This document shows, piece after piece, positions 53,918 through 62,390 of a DNA stretch of 64,000 nucleotides. The DNA lies in NCBI RefSeq assembly GCF_001042905.1, contig NZ_JYLB01000007.1:62001-126000 (forward strand), read 5' to 3'. Position 1 is the stretch's first letter, and each line of letters opens with the position of its first letter. Below the pieces are notes generated by a model that made no database searches, was not told the DNA's origin, and saw only the letters and a list, made by a program, of their open reading frames with translations. The stretch comes from Pseudomonas lini. Lineage in GTDB: Bacteria > Pseudomonadota > Gammaproteobacteria > Pseudomonadales > Pseudomonadaceae. The translations under genes and the position numbers were made by a program.

Positions 53918-54927
53918 TGCGGGCATTGCCTATGAATAAACCCCTGAAGCTCATGGCGTTCGCCGCGTTGACGGTCCTGGTCGCCAGTTGTTCGACCAGC
54001 CGCGCGCCGGCTCAGAAGTCTCCGACCGCCGTTCGTTCGGCACCTGGCCTGGATATCAACCGGGCTCACAAGGATGGCGCACCCTGGTGGGACGTCGACG
54101 TATCGCGTATCCCGGATGCCACGCCGACCCTGCACAGTGGTCCTTACAAAGCCAACCCGTACACCGTGCTGGGCAAGACTTATTTCCCGCAGCAGGAATC
54201 CAAGACCTACGTCGCGTCGGGCACGGCGTCCTGGTACGGCACCAAGTTCCACGGCCAGAACACCGCCAATGGCGAGGTGTACGACCTGTACGGCATGAGT
54301 GCCGCGCACAAGACCTTGCCACTGCCCAGTTACGTTCGGGTGACTAACCTGGACAACAACAAAACCGTGATCCTGCGGGTCAACGACCGTGGGCCGTTCT
54401 ACTCTGACCGCATCATCGACTTGTCCTATGCTGCCGCCAAAAAGCTCGGCTATGCCGAAACCGGCACGGCGCGGGTCAAGGTCGAAGGCATCGACCCGCA
54501 GCAATGGTGGGCAGCCAAAGGCCGTCCGGCGCCCTTGATGCTTAATGAGCCGAAAGTCGCGCAAAATAGCGCCCCGGTGATTACGGCGTCGGCCGGCACC
54601 GTCGAACAATGGACGCCACCGCCGCAGCAACACGCCGCGGCCGTAGTGCCCGTGCAAATCGATGCAAAAAAAAACGCTTCTGTACCAGCCTCTGGCCAGT
54701 ATCTGCAGGTGGGCGCGTTCGCCAACCCGGACGCTGCAGAACTCCTGAGATCGAAGCTCAGCGGGATGGTGAGCGCTCCGGTGTTCATCAGCTCGATCGT
54801 GCGTAACCAGCAGACATTGCATCGAGTGCGCCTGGGGCCGATCGGCTCGCCGGGTGAAATTCAGCAAGTGCAGAACAGCGTGCGGCTGGCCAATCTCGGT
54901 TCGCCGAGCCTGGTCAGCGCCGAGTAA
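53917..54927 (+). CDS. rlpA: Septal ring lytic transglycosylase RlpA
   Basis: A 336-residue lipoprotein, lipobox VASC with Cys25. Residues about 90-190 form the double-psi beta-barrel catalytic domain (ASWYGTKFHGQNTANGEVYD with the Asp/His neighbourhood). A proline/alanine-rich linker and a C-terminal SPOR domain (about 255-330, YLQVGAFANPDAAELL) follow. In P. aeruginosa RlpA cleaves naked glycan strands and SPOR targets it to the septum. An alternative start at 53932 would shorten the leader. Followed by a 183-base gap before dacC. Confidence 0.95.
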   Translation: MRALPMNKPLKLMAFAALTVLVASCSTSRAPAQKSPTAVRSAPGLDINRAHKDGAPWWDVDVSRIPDATPTLHSGPYKANPYTVLGKTYFPQQESKTYVASGTASWYGTKFHGQNTANGEVYDLYGMSAAHKTLPLPSYVRVTNLDNNKTVILRVNDRGPFYSDRIIDLSYAAAKKLGYAETGTARVKVEGIDPQQWWAAKGRPAPLMLNEPKVAQNSAPVITASAGTVEQWTPPPQQHAAAVVPVQIDAKKNASVPASGQYLQVGAFANPDAAELLRSKLSGMVSAPVFISSIVRNQQTLHRVRLGPIGSPGEIQQVQNSVRLANLGSPSLVSAE

Positions 54928-55110
54928 TACCTGGTTCTTGTTTGACGGTTCGCTTGCGGTTTTGGGGGGGGAACCGGGTTGTTGGCTCGTTGAAGAACAA
55001 AAGCCCGGCAAGGGTTGCAGAGTGAGCAACTGAACACGCGACAACTTTTTAGAGAGTTGTCTGATTAGTTTTGCCCTAGGGCAGTTTCCATTAGCGATTT
55101 CGAGAGACGG

Positions 55111-56268
55111 ATGAACATCACCACCTTTGCCAAACGCCTGTGCCTGCTAGTCCCGCTGCTCCTCTCGCCTGCCGCATTCGCGGTCGAGATGATGCCGTCG
55201 CCACCGCAACTGGCCGCCAAAGCCTACGTACTCATGGACGCCAGCAGCGGCAACGTGCTGGTAGAGAACAACGGTGACCAGCGTCTGCCACCGGCCAGCC
55301 TGACCAAGCTGATGACCGCCTACATCGCGACCCTGGAAATCCGTCGTGGCCAGATTGGTGAAAACGATCCAGTGACCGTCAGCGAGAACGCCTGGCGTAC
55401 CGGCGGTTCGCGGATGTTCATCAAGGTCGGCACGCAAGTGACTGTCAGCGACCTGCTGCACGGCATCATCATTCAGTCGGGCAACGACGCCAGTGTTGCG
55501 CTCGCCGAGCACATCGCCGGCAGCGAAGACGCATTCGCCGACATGATGAACAAAACCGTTGGCGATCTGGGCATGACCAACAGCCACTTCATGAACCCGA
55601 CCGGCCTGCCGAACCCGGAGCACTACTCGTCGGCTCACGACATGGCCGTGCTGGCTCGCGCGATCATTCACGAAGACCCGGCTCACTACGCGATCTACTC
55701 GCAGAAAGAGTTCTTCTGGAACGGCATCAAGCAGCCTAACCGCAACCTGCTGCTGTGGCGTGACAAGACCGTCGACGGTCTGAAAACCGGTCACACCGAC
55801 GAAGCCGGCTACTGCATGGTGTCTTCGGCTGTACGCGATGGCATGCGCCTGATCGCCGTGGTGTTCGGCACCAACAGCGAAGTGGCCCGTGCTGCCGAAA
55901 CCCAGAAGCTGCTGACCTATGGTTTCCGCTTCTTCGAAACCCAGACCTTCTATCAGAAGGGCGCCGAGCTGGCTCAGGCACCTGTCTGGAAAGGCACGAC
56001 CAATCAAGTCAAGGCCGGTCTGGCTCAAGACCTGACCATGACCCTGCCAAAAGGCCAGCTGAAAAAGCTCGCTGCCAGCATGACCATGACCCCACAACTG
56101 GTCGCGCCAATCGCCAAGGGCGATGTGATCGGTAAAGTCGAAGTGAAACTGGACGACAAGGTGGTGCACAGCGCCGACCTGATCGCTCTGGACGCGGTCG
56201 ACGAGGGTGGTATCTTCCGCCGCATGTGGGATAGCATCCGTCTATTCTTCTACGGCTTGTTCAACTGA
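55111..56268 (+). CDS. dacC: D-alanyl-D-alanine carboxypeptidase (PBP5/6 type)
   Basis: A 385-residue penicillin-binding protein trimming terminal D-Ala from pentapeptides. Signal peptide 1-24 ends SPAAFA. Active-site motifs: SLTK (PPASLTKLM), SGN (IIQSGNDASVALAEH), and KTG (VDGLKTGHTDEAGYC). A C-terminal PBP5-C beta domain and an amphipathic tail (IFRRMWDSIRLFFYGLFN) attach it to the inner membrane. The upstream gap contains a GCCCTAGGGC palindrome of unknown use. Confidence 0.97.
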   Translation: MNITTFAKRLCLLVPLLLSPAAFAVEMMPSPPQLAAKAYVLMDASSGNVLVENNGDQRLPPASLTKLMTAYIATLEIRRGQIGENDPVTVSENAWRTGGSRMFIKVGTQVTVSDLLHGIIIQSGNDASVALAEHIAGSEDAFADMMNKTVGDLGMTNSHFMNPTGLPNPEHYSSAHDMAVLARAIIHEDPAHYAIYSQKEFFWNGIKQPNRNLLLWRDKTVDGLKTGHTDEAGYCMVSSAVRDGMRLIAVVFGTNSEVARAAETQKLLTYGFRFFETQTFYQKGAELAQAPVWKGTTNQVKAGLAQDLTMTLPKGQLKKLAASMTMTPQLVAPIAKGDVIGKVEVKLDDKVVHSADLIALDAVDEGGIFRRMWDSIRLFFYGLFN

Positions 56269-56348
56269 ATTAGTGTGGACCTGCATGGCCTCGTTCCAAT
56301 CCGGAGCGGGGCCATGTCCGTTGCCACGGCTTACGAGGCCGTTACGCC

Positions 56349-56624
56349 ATGACAGACACTGAAGTAAAGGCGCCAAAAATCGAATTCCCCTGCGCGGATT
56401 ACCCGATCAAGGTAATTGGCGACACAGGCGTGGGTTTCAAGGACAAGATCATCGCGATCCTTGAGAAACACGCGACCGTTGACCACAAAACCTTTGCCGA
56501 ACGGCAGAGTACCAACGGCAAGTACACGACCATCCAGTTGCACATCATCGCCACCGGCCAGGAACAGCTGTACGACATCAACAGCGAGTTGCGGGCTACC
56601 GGTTTCGTGCACATGGTGCTGTGA
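56349..56624 (+). CDS. ybeD: YbeD-family (DUF493) protein
   Basis: A 91-residue ACT-like small protein of the DUF493 family (EFPCADYPIKVIGDTGVGFKDKIIAILEKHA, then YTTIQLHIIATGQEQLYDINSELRATGFVHMVL). Its function is not established; the conserved position between dacC and lipB suggests a link to envelope or lipoate regulation. Its stop overlaps the lipB ATG (TGATG). Confidence 0.95.
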   Translation: MTDTEVKAPKIEFPCADYPIKVIGDTGVGFKDKIIAILEKHATVDHKTFAERQSTNGKYTTIQLHIIATGQEQLYDINSELRATGFVHMVL

Positions 56625-57271
56625 TGTCTGGCACGCTGGGCTTTCGCGAGCTCGGTCAGATGGCTTACGAGCCGGTCTGGCATGCCATGCAGCGCTTCAC
56701 CAACGAGCGCGGCAGCGATGCCGCCGACGAAGTCTGGCTGGTGGAACACCCGCCGGTGTTCACCCAGGGCCAGGCCGGCAAGGCTGAACACCTGTTGCTG
56801 CCCGGGGATATTCCGGTGGTTAAGGTCGACCGCGGTGGTCAGGTGACTTATCACGGTCCCGGCCAATTGGTGGCCTACCTGTTGCTGGACGTGCGCAAGC
56901 TGGGGTTCGGCGTGCGCGACCTGGTCAGCCGCATGGAGCAATGCCTGATCGAGCTGCTGGCCAGCTACGGCGTGACCGCGGTGGCCAAGCCGGATGCGCC
57001 GGGTGTCTATGTCGATGGCGCGAAAATCGCTTCTCTGGGTCTGCGGATCCGCCACGGTTGCTCCTTTCATGGCCTGGCCTTGAACGTGGATATGAACCTG
57101 GAACCGTTTCGACGGATTAATCCCTGCGGCTACGCCGGGCTGGCGATGACCCAGCTGAGCGATCACGCAGGATCGATTGAATTTGCCGAGGTAAGTGCCC
57201 GGCTGCGCGCGCAGCTCGTCAAACACCTCGACTATGCTGAGCAGACGACCCTAACGGGCGGAATCGACTGA
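56624..57271 (+). CDS. lipB: Octanoyltransferase LipB
   Basis: A 215-residue enzyme moving octanoyl groups from acyl carrier protein to lipoate-dependent enzymes. Motifs: WLVEHPPVFTQGQAGKAEHLL, the lysine-containing VDRGGQVTYHGPGQLVAYLLLD, and GAKIASLGLRIRHGCSFHGLALNVDMNLEPF with the catalytic Cys region. The ATG at 56624 is coupled to ybeD; a GTG three bases upstream is inside that gene. LipA follows 1 base later. Confidence 0.97.
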   Translation: MSGTLGFRELGQMAYEPVWHAMQRFTNERGSDAADEVWLVEHPPVFTQGQAGKAEHLLLPGDIPVVKVDRGGQVTYHGPGQLVAYLLLDVRKLGFGVRDLVSRMEQCLIELLASYGVTAVAKPDAPGVYVDGAKIASLGLRIRHGCSFHGLALNVDMNLEPFRRINPCGYAGLAMTQLSDHAGSIEFAEVSARLRAQLVKHLDYAEQTTLTGGID

Positions 57272-57272
57272 T

Positions 57273-58295
57273 ATGACTACTGATGCAGTGCAAACCATGA
57301 TCCCGACGCTCGATGTCACCGAGCGTCCGGCCCCGCGTGCCAAGGTTGAAGCCGGCGTCAAGCTGCGCGGCGCCGAGAAGGTTGCACGCATCCCGGTGAA
57401 GATCATCCCGACCACTGAACTGCCGAAGAAACCCGACTGGATTCGCGTGCGCATCCCGGTTTCCCCGGAAGTCGATCGCATCAAGGCCCTGCTGCGTAAA
57501 CACAAGCTGCACAGCGTGTGCGAAGAGGCGTCCTGCCCGAACCTGGGCGAGTGCTTCTCCGGCGGCACAGCGACCTTCATGATCATGGGTGACATCTGCA
57601 CCCGTCGCTGCCCGTTCTGCGACGTTGGCCATGGTCGTCCGAAGCCACTGGACGTCAACGAGCCGGAAAGCCTGGCCATTGCCATCGCCGACCTGAAACT
57701 CAAGTACGTCGTCATCACTTCGGTAGACCGCGACGACCTGCGTGACGGCGGTGCCCAGCACTTTGCCGACTGCATCCGCGAAATCCGCAAACTGTCGCCG
57801 AACGTGCAGCTCGAAACCCTGGTCCCGGACTACCGTGGTCGCATGGACGTCGCGCTGGAAATCACCGCCGCCGAGCCGCCGGATGTGTTCAACCACAACC
57901 TGGAAACCGTACCGCGCCTGTACAAGGCTGCGCGTCCGGGTTCGGATTACCAGTGGTCGCTGACTCTGCTGCAACGTTTCAAGCAGATGATGCCGCACAT
58001 TCCGACCAAGTCCGGTTTGATGCTGGGCCTAGGCGAAACCGACGAAGAAGTCATCGAAGTCATGAAGCGCATGCGCGAACACGACATCGACATGCTGACC
58101 CTGGGCCAGTACCTGCAACCGTCCCGCAGCCACTTGCCGGTCCAGCGCTTCGTGCACCCGGACACTTTCGCCTGGTTTGCCGAGGAAGGTTACAAGATGG
58201 GCTTCAAGAACGTCGCTTCCGGCCCGTTGGTACGTTCCTCGTACCACGCCGACGAGCAGGCGAAGCTGGTCAAGGCCGAGCTGATGTCGTCCTGA
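57273..58295 (+). CDS. lipA: Lipoyl synthase LipA
   Basis: A 340-residue radical SAM enzyme inserting two sulfurs into octanoyl groups. Both iron-sulfur sites are visible: the auxiliary CEEASCPNLGEC (about residues 81-92) and the radical SAM CTRRCPFC (CxxxCxxC, about 109-116). The C-terminal SGPLVRSSYHADEQ supplies the conserved serine ligand. It closes the mrdA-lipA run and is followed by a strong terminator. Confidence 0.98.
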   Translation: MTTDAVQTMIPTLDVTERPAPRAKVEAGVKLRGAEKVARIPVKIIPTTELPKKPDWIRVRIPVSPEVDRIKALLRKHKLHSVCEEASCPNLGECFSGGTATFMIMGDICTRRCPFCDVGHGRPKPLDVNEPESLAIAIADLKLKYVVITSVDRDDLRDGGAQHFADCIREIRKLSPNVQLETLVPDYRGRMDVALEITAAEPPDVFNHNLETVPRLYKAARPGSDYQWSLTLLQRFKQMMPHIPTKSGLMLGLGETDEEVIEVMKRMREHDIDMLTLGQYLQPSRSHLPVQRFVHPDTFAWFAEEGYKMGFKNVASGPLVRSSYHADEQAKLVKAELMSS

Positions 58296-58313
58296 TCTGC
58301 TGTGAAAAATGAA

Positions 58314-58353
58314 AAAACGCCCGCAAGGTTTTCAGCCTTGCGGGCGTTTTTTT
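58314..58353 (+). terminator. Rho-independent terminator after lipA
   Basis: Fifteen-base perfect arms (AAAACGCCCGCAAGG) with a 7-base loop are followed by TTT. The stop of lipA is 18 bases upstream, and the next gene starts more than 110 bases later. Confidence 0.95.
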
Positions 58354-58470
58354 GCCTTGCTCACGGCAATTACAGACTTTTCCTGCAACCTGCGGGGCGA
58401 CGGACCCTCTTCTGTTTGTCCCCGTTCCTGACTACTGTGTATTGAAGCTTTTACACAGGGAGATTCATGG

Positions 58471-59421
58471 ATGACCGCTCGACCGACCCACACCCTTTGT
58501 CCTCACGCCCCCGTTCCGGCCTTATCGTCGCAAGGGCTGATCGGCGTGATCGCGCCCGCCGGCCCCGCAGCACTGGATACCGACAAAGCCATTGCCTGGA
58601 TGCGCGCTCGCGGCTATTCATTGCGGGTGTTTCCCGGCGTTTACCAGACAGATGGCTACCTGGCCGGCAGCGACGAGGTGCGGCTCAATGACTTGCACGC
58701 GGCATTCGCTGACAGCGAGGTCGACGCGATCATCTGTCTGCGTGGCGGTTACGGTACGCCACGTTTGCTCGATCGCATCGATTTCGAATTACTGCGCAAC
58801 AACGCCAAGCCGTTCGTCGGCTACAGCGACGTCACTGCACTGCACTCGGCCATCAGTCGTTATGCAGGGTTCGTGACCTTCCATGGCCCGATGCTCAACG
58901 CTGACCTGCTGGGTGACAAGCAACAACCCACCGAGTTCTCGTTTTTCAACATGCTGCGCGGGCAGGTGAAGGCGGGCAGTGTGCTTTCTCACCCGGTGGC
59001 CTGGCCGTTGACCACAATCGAGCCCGGCATCGCTCATGGGCGTTTGCTGGGGGGCAATCTGTCGATGATCGCCGCGACCATGGGCACGCCTTACGAGATC
59101 GATGCCGAAGGCGTCATCCTGTTCATCGAGGACATCAACGAACCGCTGTATCGCATCGATCGGCTGCTGACTCATTTGCGTCTGGCCGGCACGCTGCACA
59201 AGCTGCGTGGGGTTCTGGTGGGGGATGTGGCGGGGGTTGATGCGATTGCGCTGGAGAGGTTGCTCAAGCAGACCTTTGCTCCTTTGCGCATACCCGTGCT
59301 GGCCGGATGGCGTAGCGGGCATTGTGATCCGAATTTGACGCTGCCGATGGGCGCGCTGGTCAGGCTGGATGCGGGGAACAAGGTGTTGGTGTTGGAGCAG
59401 GATGTGGTGATCGAGCGGTAG
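58471..59421 (+). CDS. ldcA: LD-carboxypeptidase (S66 family)
   Basis: A 316-residue serine peptidase that cleaves the L-lysyl/DAP-D-alanine bond of murein tetrapeptides during recycling. Family S66 catalytic triad: Ser in FVGYSDVTALH (about residue 117), Glu in LFIEDINEPLYRIDR, and His in WRSGHCDPNLTLPMG. The RGGYGTPRLLDRID block is characteristic. The N-terminus starts MTARPTHTLC with an ACAGGGAG-type site upstream. Single gene after the lipA terminator. Confidence 0.95.
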   Translation: MTARPTHTLCPHAPVPALSSQGLIGVIAPAGPAALDTDKAIAWMRARGYSLRVFPGVYQTDGYLAGSDEVRLNDLHAAFADSEVDAIICLRGGYGTPRLLDRIDFELLRNNAKPFVGYSDVTALHSAISRYAGFVTFHGPMLNADLLGDKQQPTEFSFFNMLRGQVKAGSVLSHPVAWPLTTIEPGIAHGRLLGGNLSMIAATMGTPYEIDAEGVILFIEDINEPLYRIDRLLTHLRLAGTLHKLRGVLVGDVAGVDAIALERLLKQTFAPLRIPVLAGWRSGHCDPNLTLPMGALVRLDAGNKVLVLEQDVVIER

Positions 59422-59444
59422 TTCGTTAGCGTCTGTTAGTCAGT

Positions 59445-59521
59445 CTTCGCGGGCAAGCCTCGCTCCTACAGGGGAACGTTGATCACGCAATCTCTGTAGG
59501 AGCGAGGCTTGCCCGCGAAGC
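59445..59521. repeat. REP-type inverted pair, family B
   Basis: Inverted copies at 59445-59473 and 59493-59521 (core GTAGGAGCGAGGCTTGCC) lie between convergent ldcA and the transglycosylase gene, touching the latter's stop. Confidence 0.9.
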
Positions 59522-59523
59522 TT

Positions 59524-60846
59524 TTAGCGGTTACGCAACCCTTCCAGCAACTTGTGCGTCGGATAACCATCTGCTGGCCAGCCAAACGACTGCTGGGCGC
59601 TGCGGATCGCTTTGCGGGTATTGGCGCCGATAATCCCGTCGGCGGTCCCTGCGTCGTAGTTCTGGGCGCTCAGCAGGTTTTGCAGTTCGATTCGCTCGGT
59701 ACGGCTCAGCGGCAAGTCATCTTTTGGCCATAGACCGCTGATCAAGCCGCCGCCATTGAAACGCTCGGACAACAGACTCACGGCCAAGGCATAGGACGAA
59801 GAGTTGTTGTACTTGAGAATCGCGCGGAAGTTATCGAGAACCAGGAACGCCGGGCCGCGATAGCCGGCAGGCAGCAGCAGGGCGGCCGACAGGTGTTCGG
59901 AACCTGCTGGAACCTGGCCGCCATTGGGCAGGGTCACCCCCAGTTGCTGCCACTCGGTAACGCTCTTGCGAATCGTGCCATCGGCCAGGGCGTAATTGAA
60001 GCCGCTCGGCAATTGCGCTTCGAAGCCCCAGGGCTGGCCTTTCTGCCAGCCAGAGCTTTGCAGGTAGTGCGCGGTCGAGGCCAATGCATCTGCGGAGCTG
60101 TTCCAGATGTCGCGGCGGCCATCGCCGTCGAAGTCCACAGCGTGGGTATTGTAGGTGGTCGGAATGAACTGGGTCTGACCCATGGCGCCGGCCCAGGAAC
60201 CGAGCATGTTCTCTGGTTCGATATCACCCTGCTGCAGGATTTGCAGGGCAGCGATCAGTTGCGCATGAGCAAAGCCCGGACGTCGACCTTCATAAGCCAG
60301 GGTCGCCAGGGAGTTGATCACCGACTTGCTGCCCTGGAACTGACCGAAGTTACTTTCCATGCCCCACACCGCGACCAATGCCTGGCGGTCGACGCCGTAG
60401 CGCTGCTCGATGCTTTGCAGGATGTCGGCGTACTGGCTGACCAGCGCCTGACCTTTGCGCACCCGTAGCGGCGACAGCGCCCCGTCGAGGTACTCCCACA
60501 CCGGGCGAGTAAATTCCGGTTGGCTACGGTCGGCACGGATCACACTGTCGTCCACGCTGACATTGGCAAACGCACGGTCGAACAAGTCGGCGCGAATCCC
60601 GGCGGCGAGGGCGTCTTTGCGAAAACCCGCCTGCCATTCGGCAAAGGTCTGGGTAGGCTGGATGTCGAGATTCTCACCGGTTGGCACCACCGGCGGAATG
60701 ATCGCGGGGGCCGTCGCAACGGTGCGGGTCTGAAGCGGTTGGGCGTCGGCGGCGGTGGGTTTTTCCGCACAGGCGACAAGCAGAACGAGGCTGGAGGCAG
60801 CTATCAGTTGGCGAAGGTGCCAACGACGGGAAAGACAAAGGGGCAT
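59524..60846 (-). CDS. MltB-type lytic transglycosylase lipoprotein with peptidoglycan-binding domain
   Basis: A 440-residue lipoprotein: MPLCLSRRWHLRQL leader with lipobox LVAC, Cys26. Residues about 70-370 are the MltB-like domain with the catalytic Glu in ALVAVWGMESNFGQFQGSK and SWAGAMGQTQFIPTTY; the DGDGRRDIWNSSADAL block is conserved. A C-terminal PG-binding-1 domain (about 375-437, RTERIELQNLLSAQNYDAG) follows. This architecture differs from the mltB at 52907 and matches the second SltB/MltB class in pseudomonads. An upstream frame extension has no signal peptide and was rejected. Confidence 0.93.
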   Translation of the reverse strand: MPLCLSRRWHLRQLIAASSLVLLVACAEKPTAADAQPLQTRTVATAPAIIPPVVPTGENLDIQPTQTFAEWQAGFRKDALAAGIRADLFDRAFANVSVDDSVIRADRSQPEFTRPVWEYLDGALSPLRVRKGQALVSQYADILQSIEQRYGVDRQALVAVWGMESNFGQFQGSKSVINSLATLAYEGRRPGFAHAQLIAALQILQQGDIEPENMLGSWAGAMGQTQFIPTTYNTHAVDFDGDGRRDIWNSSADALASTAHYLQSSGWQKGQPWGFEAQLPSGFNYALADGTIRKSVTEWQQLGVTLPNGGQVPAGSEHLSAALLLPAGYRGPAFLVLDNFRAILKYNNSSSYALAVSLLSERFNGGGLISGLWPKDDLPLSRTERIELQNLLSAQNYDAGTADGIIGANTRKAIRSAQQSFGWPADGYPTHKLLEGLRNR

Positions 60847-61104
60847 GCACAGGTCCAGAGGATACGAATCAGGTGCAGACCTTAACATGCCTGTGGAATG
60901 AATCGGGCTACACAGGAATGGATTTTGAGGGCGCTGATCAGCCGGCTTGCCAAAATAGCGCCATTGTTCTATTGAAATCAACTGTCATTTATGACAGCTA
61001 TCCGGGCTATGGTTTGGCGTATTTAATGAGTGTGACGACTTATTGGGCGGGCTTGCAAGTGTTGGCTCCGCTCTTATTAAGCACGTACCCATGAGGGCGC
61101 TGAA

Positions 61105-62043
61105 ATGAAATGTGTACTGTGGATGTTGATAATTGGGTTGTTGGCTGGCTGTTCGTCACAGCATCATTCGGATACGAGCCTGCTGTCGGATGGAGCTGTA
61201 GTTGCCAGTGCTACAGAGTCTATCGATGCCAGTTCGACGGGGCCGCAAGTGGCCGCGGAGTTGACTCGGCGCTATCGAGACACCCGAATTAATTGTGGAA
61301 AGGAATCGATGCCGGCTTTTTTATGTTCAGGCATTTTATTACGGGGCACAGCACTCGCTGCGGGATTTGATGTATGGGATCCAAGTCCGACGGCGATCAG
61401 GACTGGAGGTACATCTTTTTCTTATGTCAGATCCGACTACAAAATGAAGCGTCTGGCGTTTACTTATAACAAGGGTCTTATCTTTTTTCCGATACTGAGC
61501 ACGCCCGCGGGCAAGGCAAATATCGAAGTGCTGTGTTTCTTTCCGGTGGATGGTACATCAGATTCGCGCACCAATAATGGTTGTGGTGAAGTTCCAGGCT
61601 ATCCAAGTAGCATTGCTTGCAATTCGCAAAATATTCGCACGGGTGAGCAATGGGCTGCGAACTATCGCAAATATGCGTCTACGGGGCACCACTTTCGCGC
61701 GGTATGCAGTTTTGATGTGAGAGATGCGGTTAACAATCTCTCCGGGCCGAACTTCTATCAAGGGATGATAGGAGGGCGTGCGATTTCGCCTATAACCTTT
61801 AATATTCCAAACGACGTAAAGCTTAAGACGTGGCAGGCGGGTCTGGCGAAGACATTACCGATTGAAGCGTTTTTTTATTATGTTCGGGATGGCAAATCCG
61901 GATTGGCGGACGTTCAGGTCGATCAGCGTCGATTCAAGGTGTTGACTGGGGTTGCGATCCCGATCATCAAAGTCACCATGCCTAGAACGCTTGAAGAAAG
62001 CACTACATTCGCCTATCTGGAGGCTGATCAAGCGGTCAACTGA
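61105..62043 (+). CDS. Halovibrin-like lipoprotein, paralogue 1
   Basis: A 312-residue predicted lipoprotein (MKCVLWMLIIGLLAGC, lipobox LAGC, Cys16), clearly AT-richer than the neighbouring genes. It shares with the protein at 62391 the blocks PAFLCSG, RGT, VWDPSP, SFSY, LCFFP, CSFDVRD and an IVPI/IPII-KxT C-terminal strand, with six cysteines at matching places likely to form disulfides. From memory this resembles the halovibrin (HvnA) proteins annotated in Pseudomonas; Vibrio fischeri halovibrins are secreted NAD-glycohydrolases. Activity here is unproven. It is placed between the transglycosylase and arfA genes, without an operon partner. Confidence 0.65.
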   Translation: MKCVLWMLIIGLLAGCSSQHHSDTSLLSDGAVVASATESIDASSTGPQVAAELTRRYRDTRINCGKESMPAFLCSGILLRGTALAAGFDVWDPSPTAIRTGGTSFSYVRSDYKMKRLAFTYNKGLIFFPILSTPAGKANIEVLCFFPVDGTSDSRTNNGCGEVPGYPSSIACNSQNIRTGEQWAANYRKYASTGHHFRAVCSFDVRDAVNNLSGPNFYQGMIGGRAISPITFNIPNDVKLKTWQAGLAKTLPIEAFFYYVRDGKSGLADVQVDQRRFKVLTGVAIPIIKVTMPRTLEESTTFAYLEADQAVN

Positions 62044-62051
62044 CGTTCATT

Positions 62052-62204
62052 TCAAGCGGCCAGAAAGCAAGAAGCCTCCCAGCTTTTAGACTGGAAGGCT
62101 TCGCGGCGGTAGCTGCCTTTGCCCTTGGTTGGCCGTTCCTGGCGGCTGCGGAACAGGGGTTGGGCGATGATGGATTTGGCCTTGTTGGGGCGTTTTTTGC
62201 TCAT
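62052..62204 (-). CDS. arfA: Alternative ribosome-rescue factor A (50 residues)
   Basis: A 50-codon gene starting MSKKRPNKAKSIIAQPLFRS and containing KGKGSYRR and NWEAS-like SWEASCFLAA, the conserved ArfA core. ArfA recruits RF2 to ribosomes stalled at the ends of messages lacking stop codons and backs up tmRNA. AGGAG lies 6 bases before the ATG. A strong hairpin lies inside the coding region near its 3' end, as in E. coli arfA, where RNase III cutting makes a truncated, active protein and so senses loss of tmRNA. It lies between the two halovibrin-like genes on the opposite strand; in other pseudomonads it is next to holA. Confidence 0.85.
   Translation of the reverse strand: MSKKRPNKAKSIIAQPLFRSRQERPTKGKGSYRREAFQSKSWEASCFLAA
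62072..62101 (-). promoter_or_regulatory. Hairpin inside the arfA coding region
   Basis: On the arfA strand AAGCCTTCCAG and CTGGGAGGCTT pair over 11 positions with one G-U and an 8-base loop. It lies about 18 codons before the natural stop, so cleavage or termination here would give a non-stop message. Position and strength match the regulatory hairpin known in enterobacterial arfA. Confidence 0.75.
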
Positions 62205-62390
62205 GGTGGTCTCCTGTAGAAGGGGGGAGTATACAGCGTTCTTTCAGTAGCGTAATCCACGCTTGATATGAGTTAGGGGTAACTCTGATTGCCTTGATAT
62301 GCCTGGAACTGAATACGGATTTTTAGTGGTCGCCCGATGAAGCAGTACGGCTGATTTCATAACGACTATGCCGCATTAAGGATATTAATC

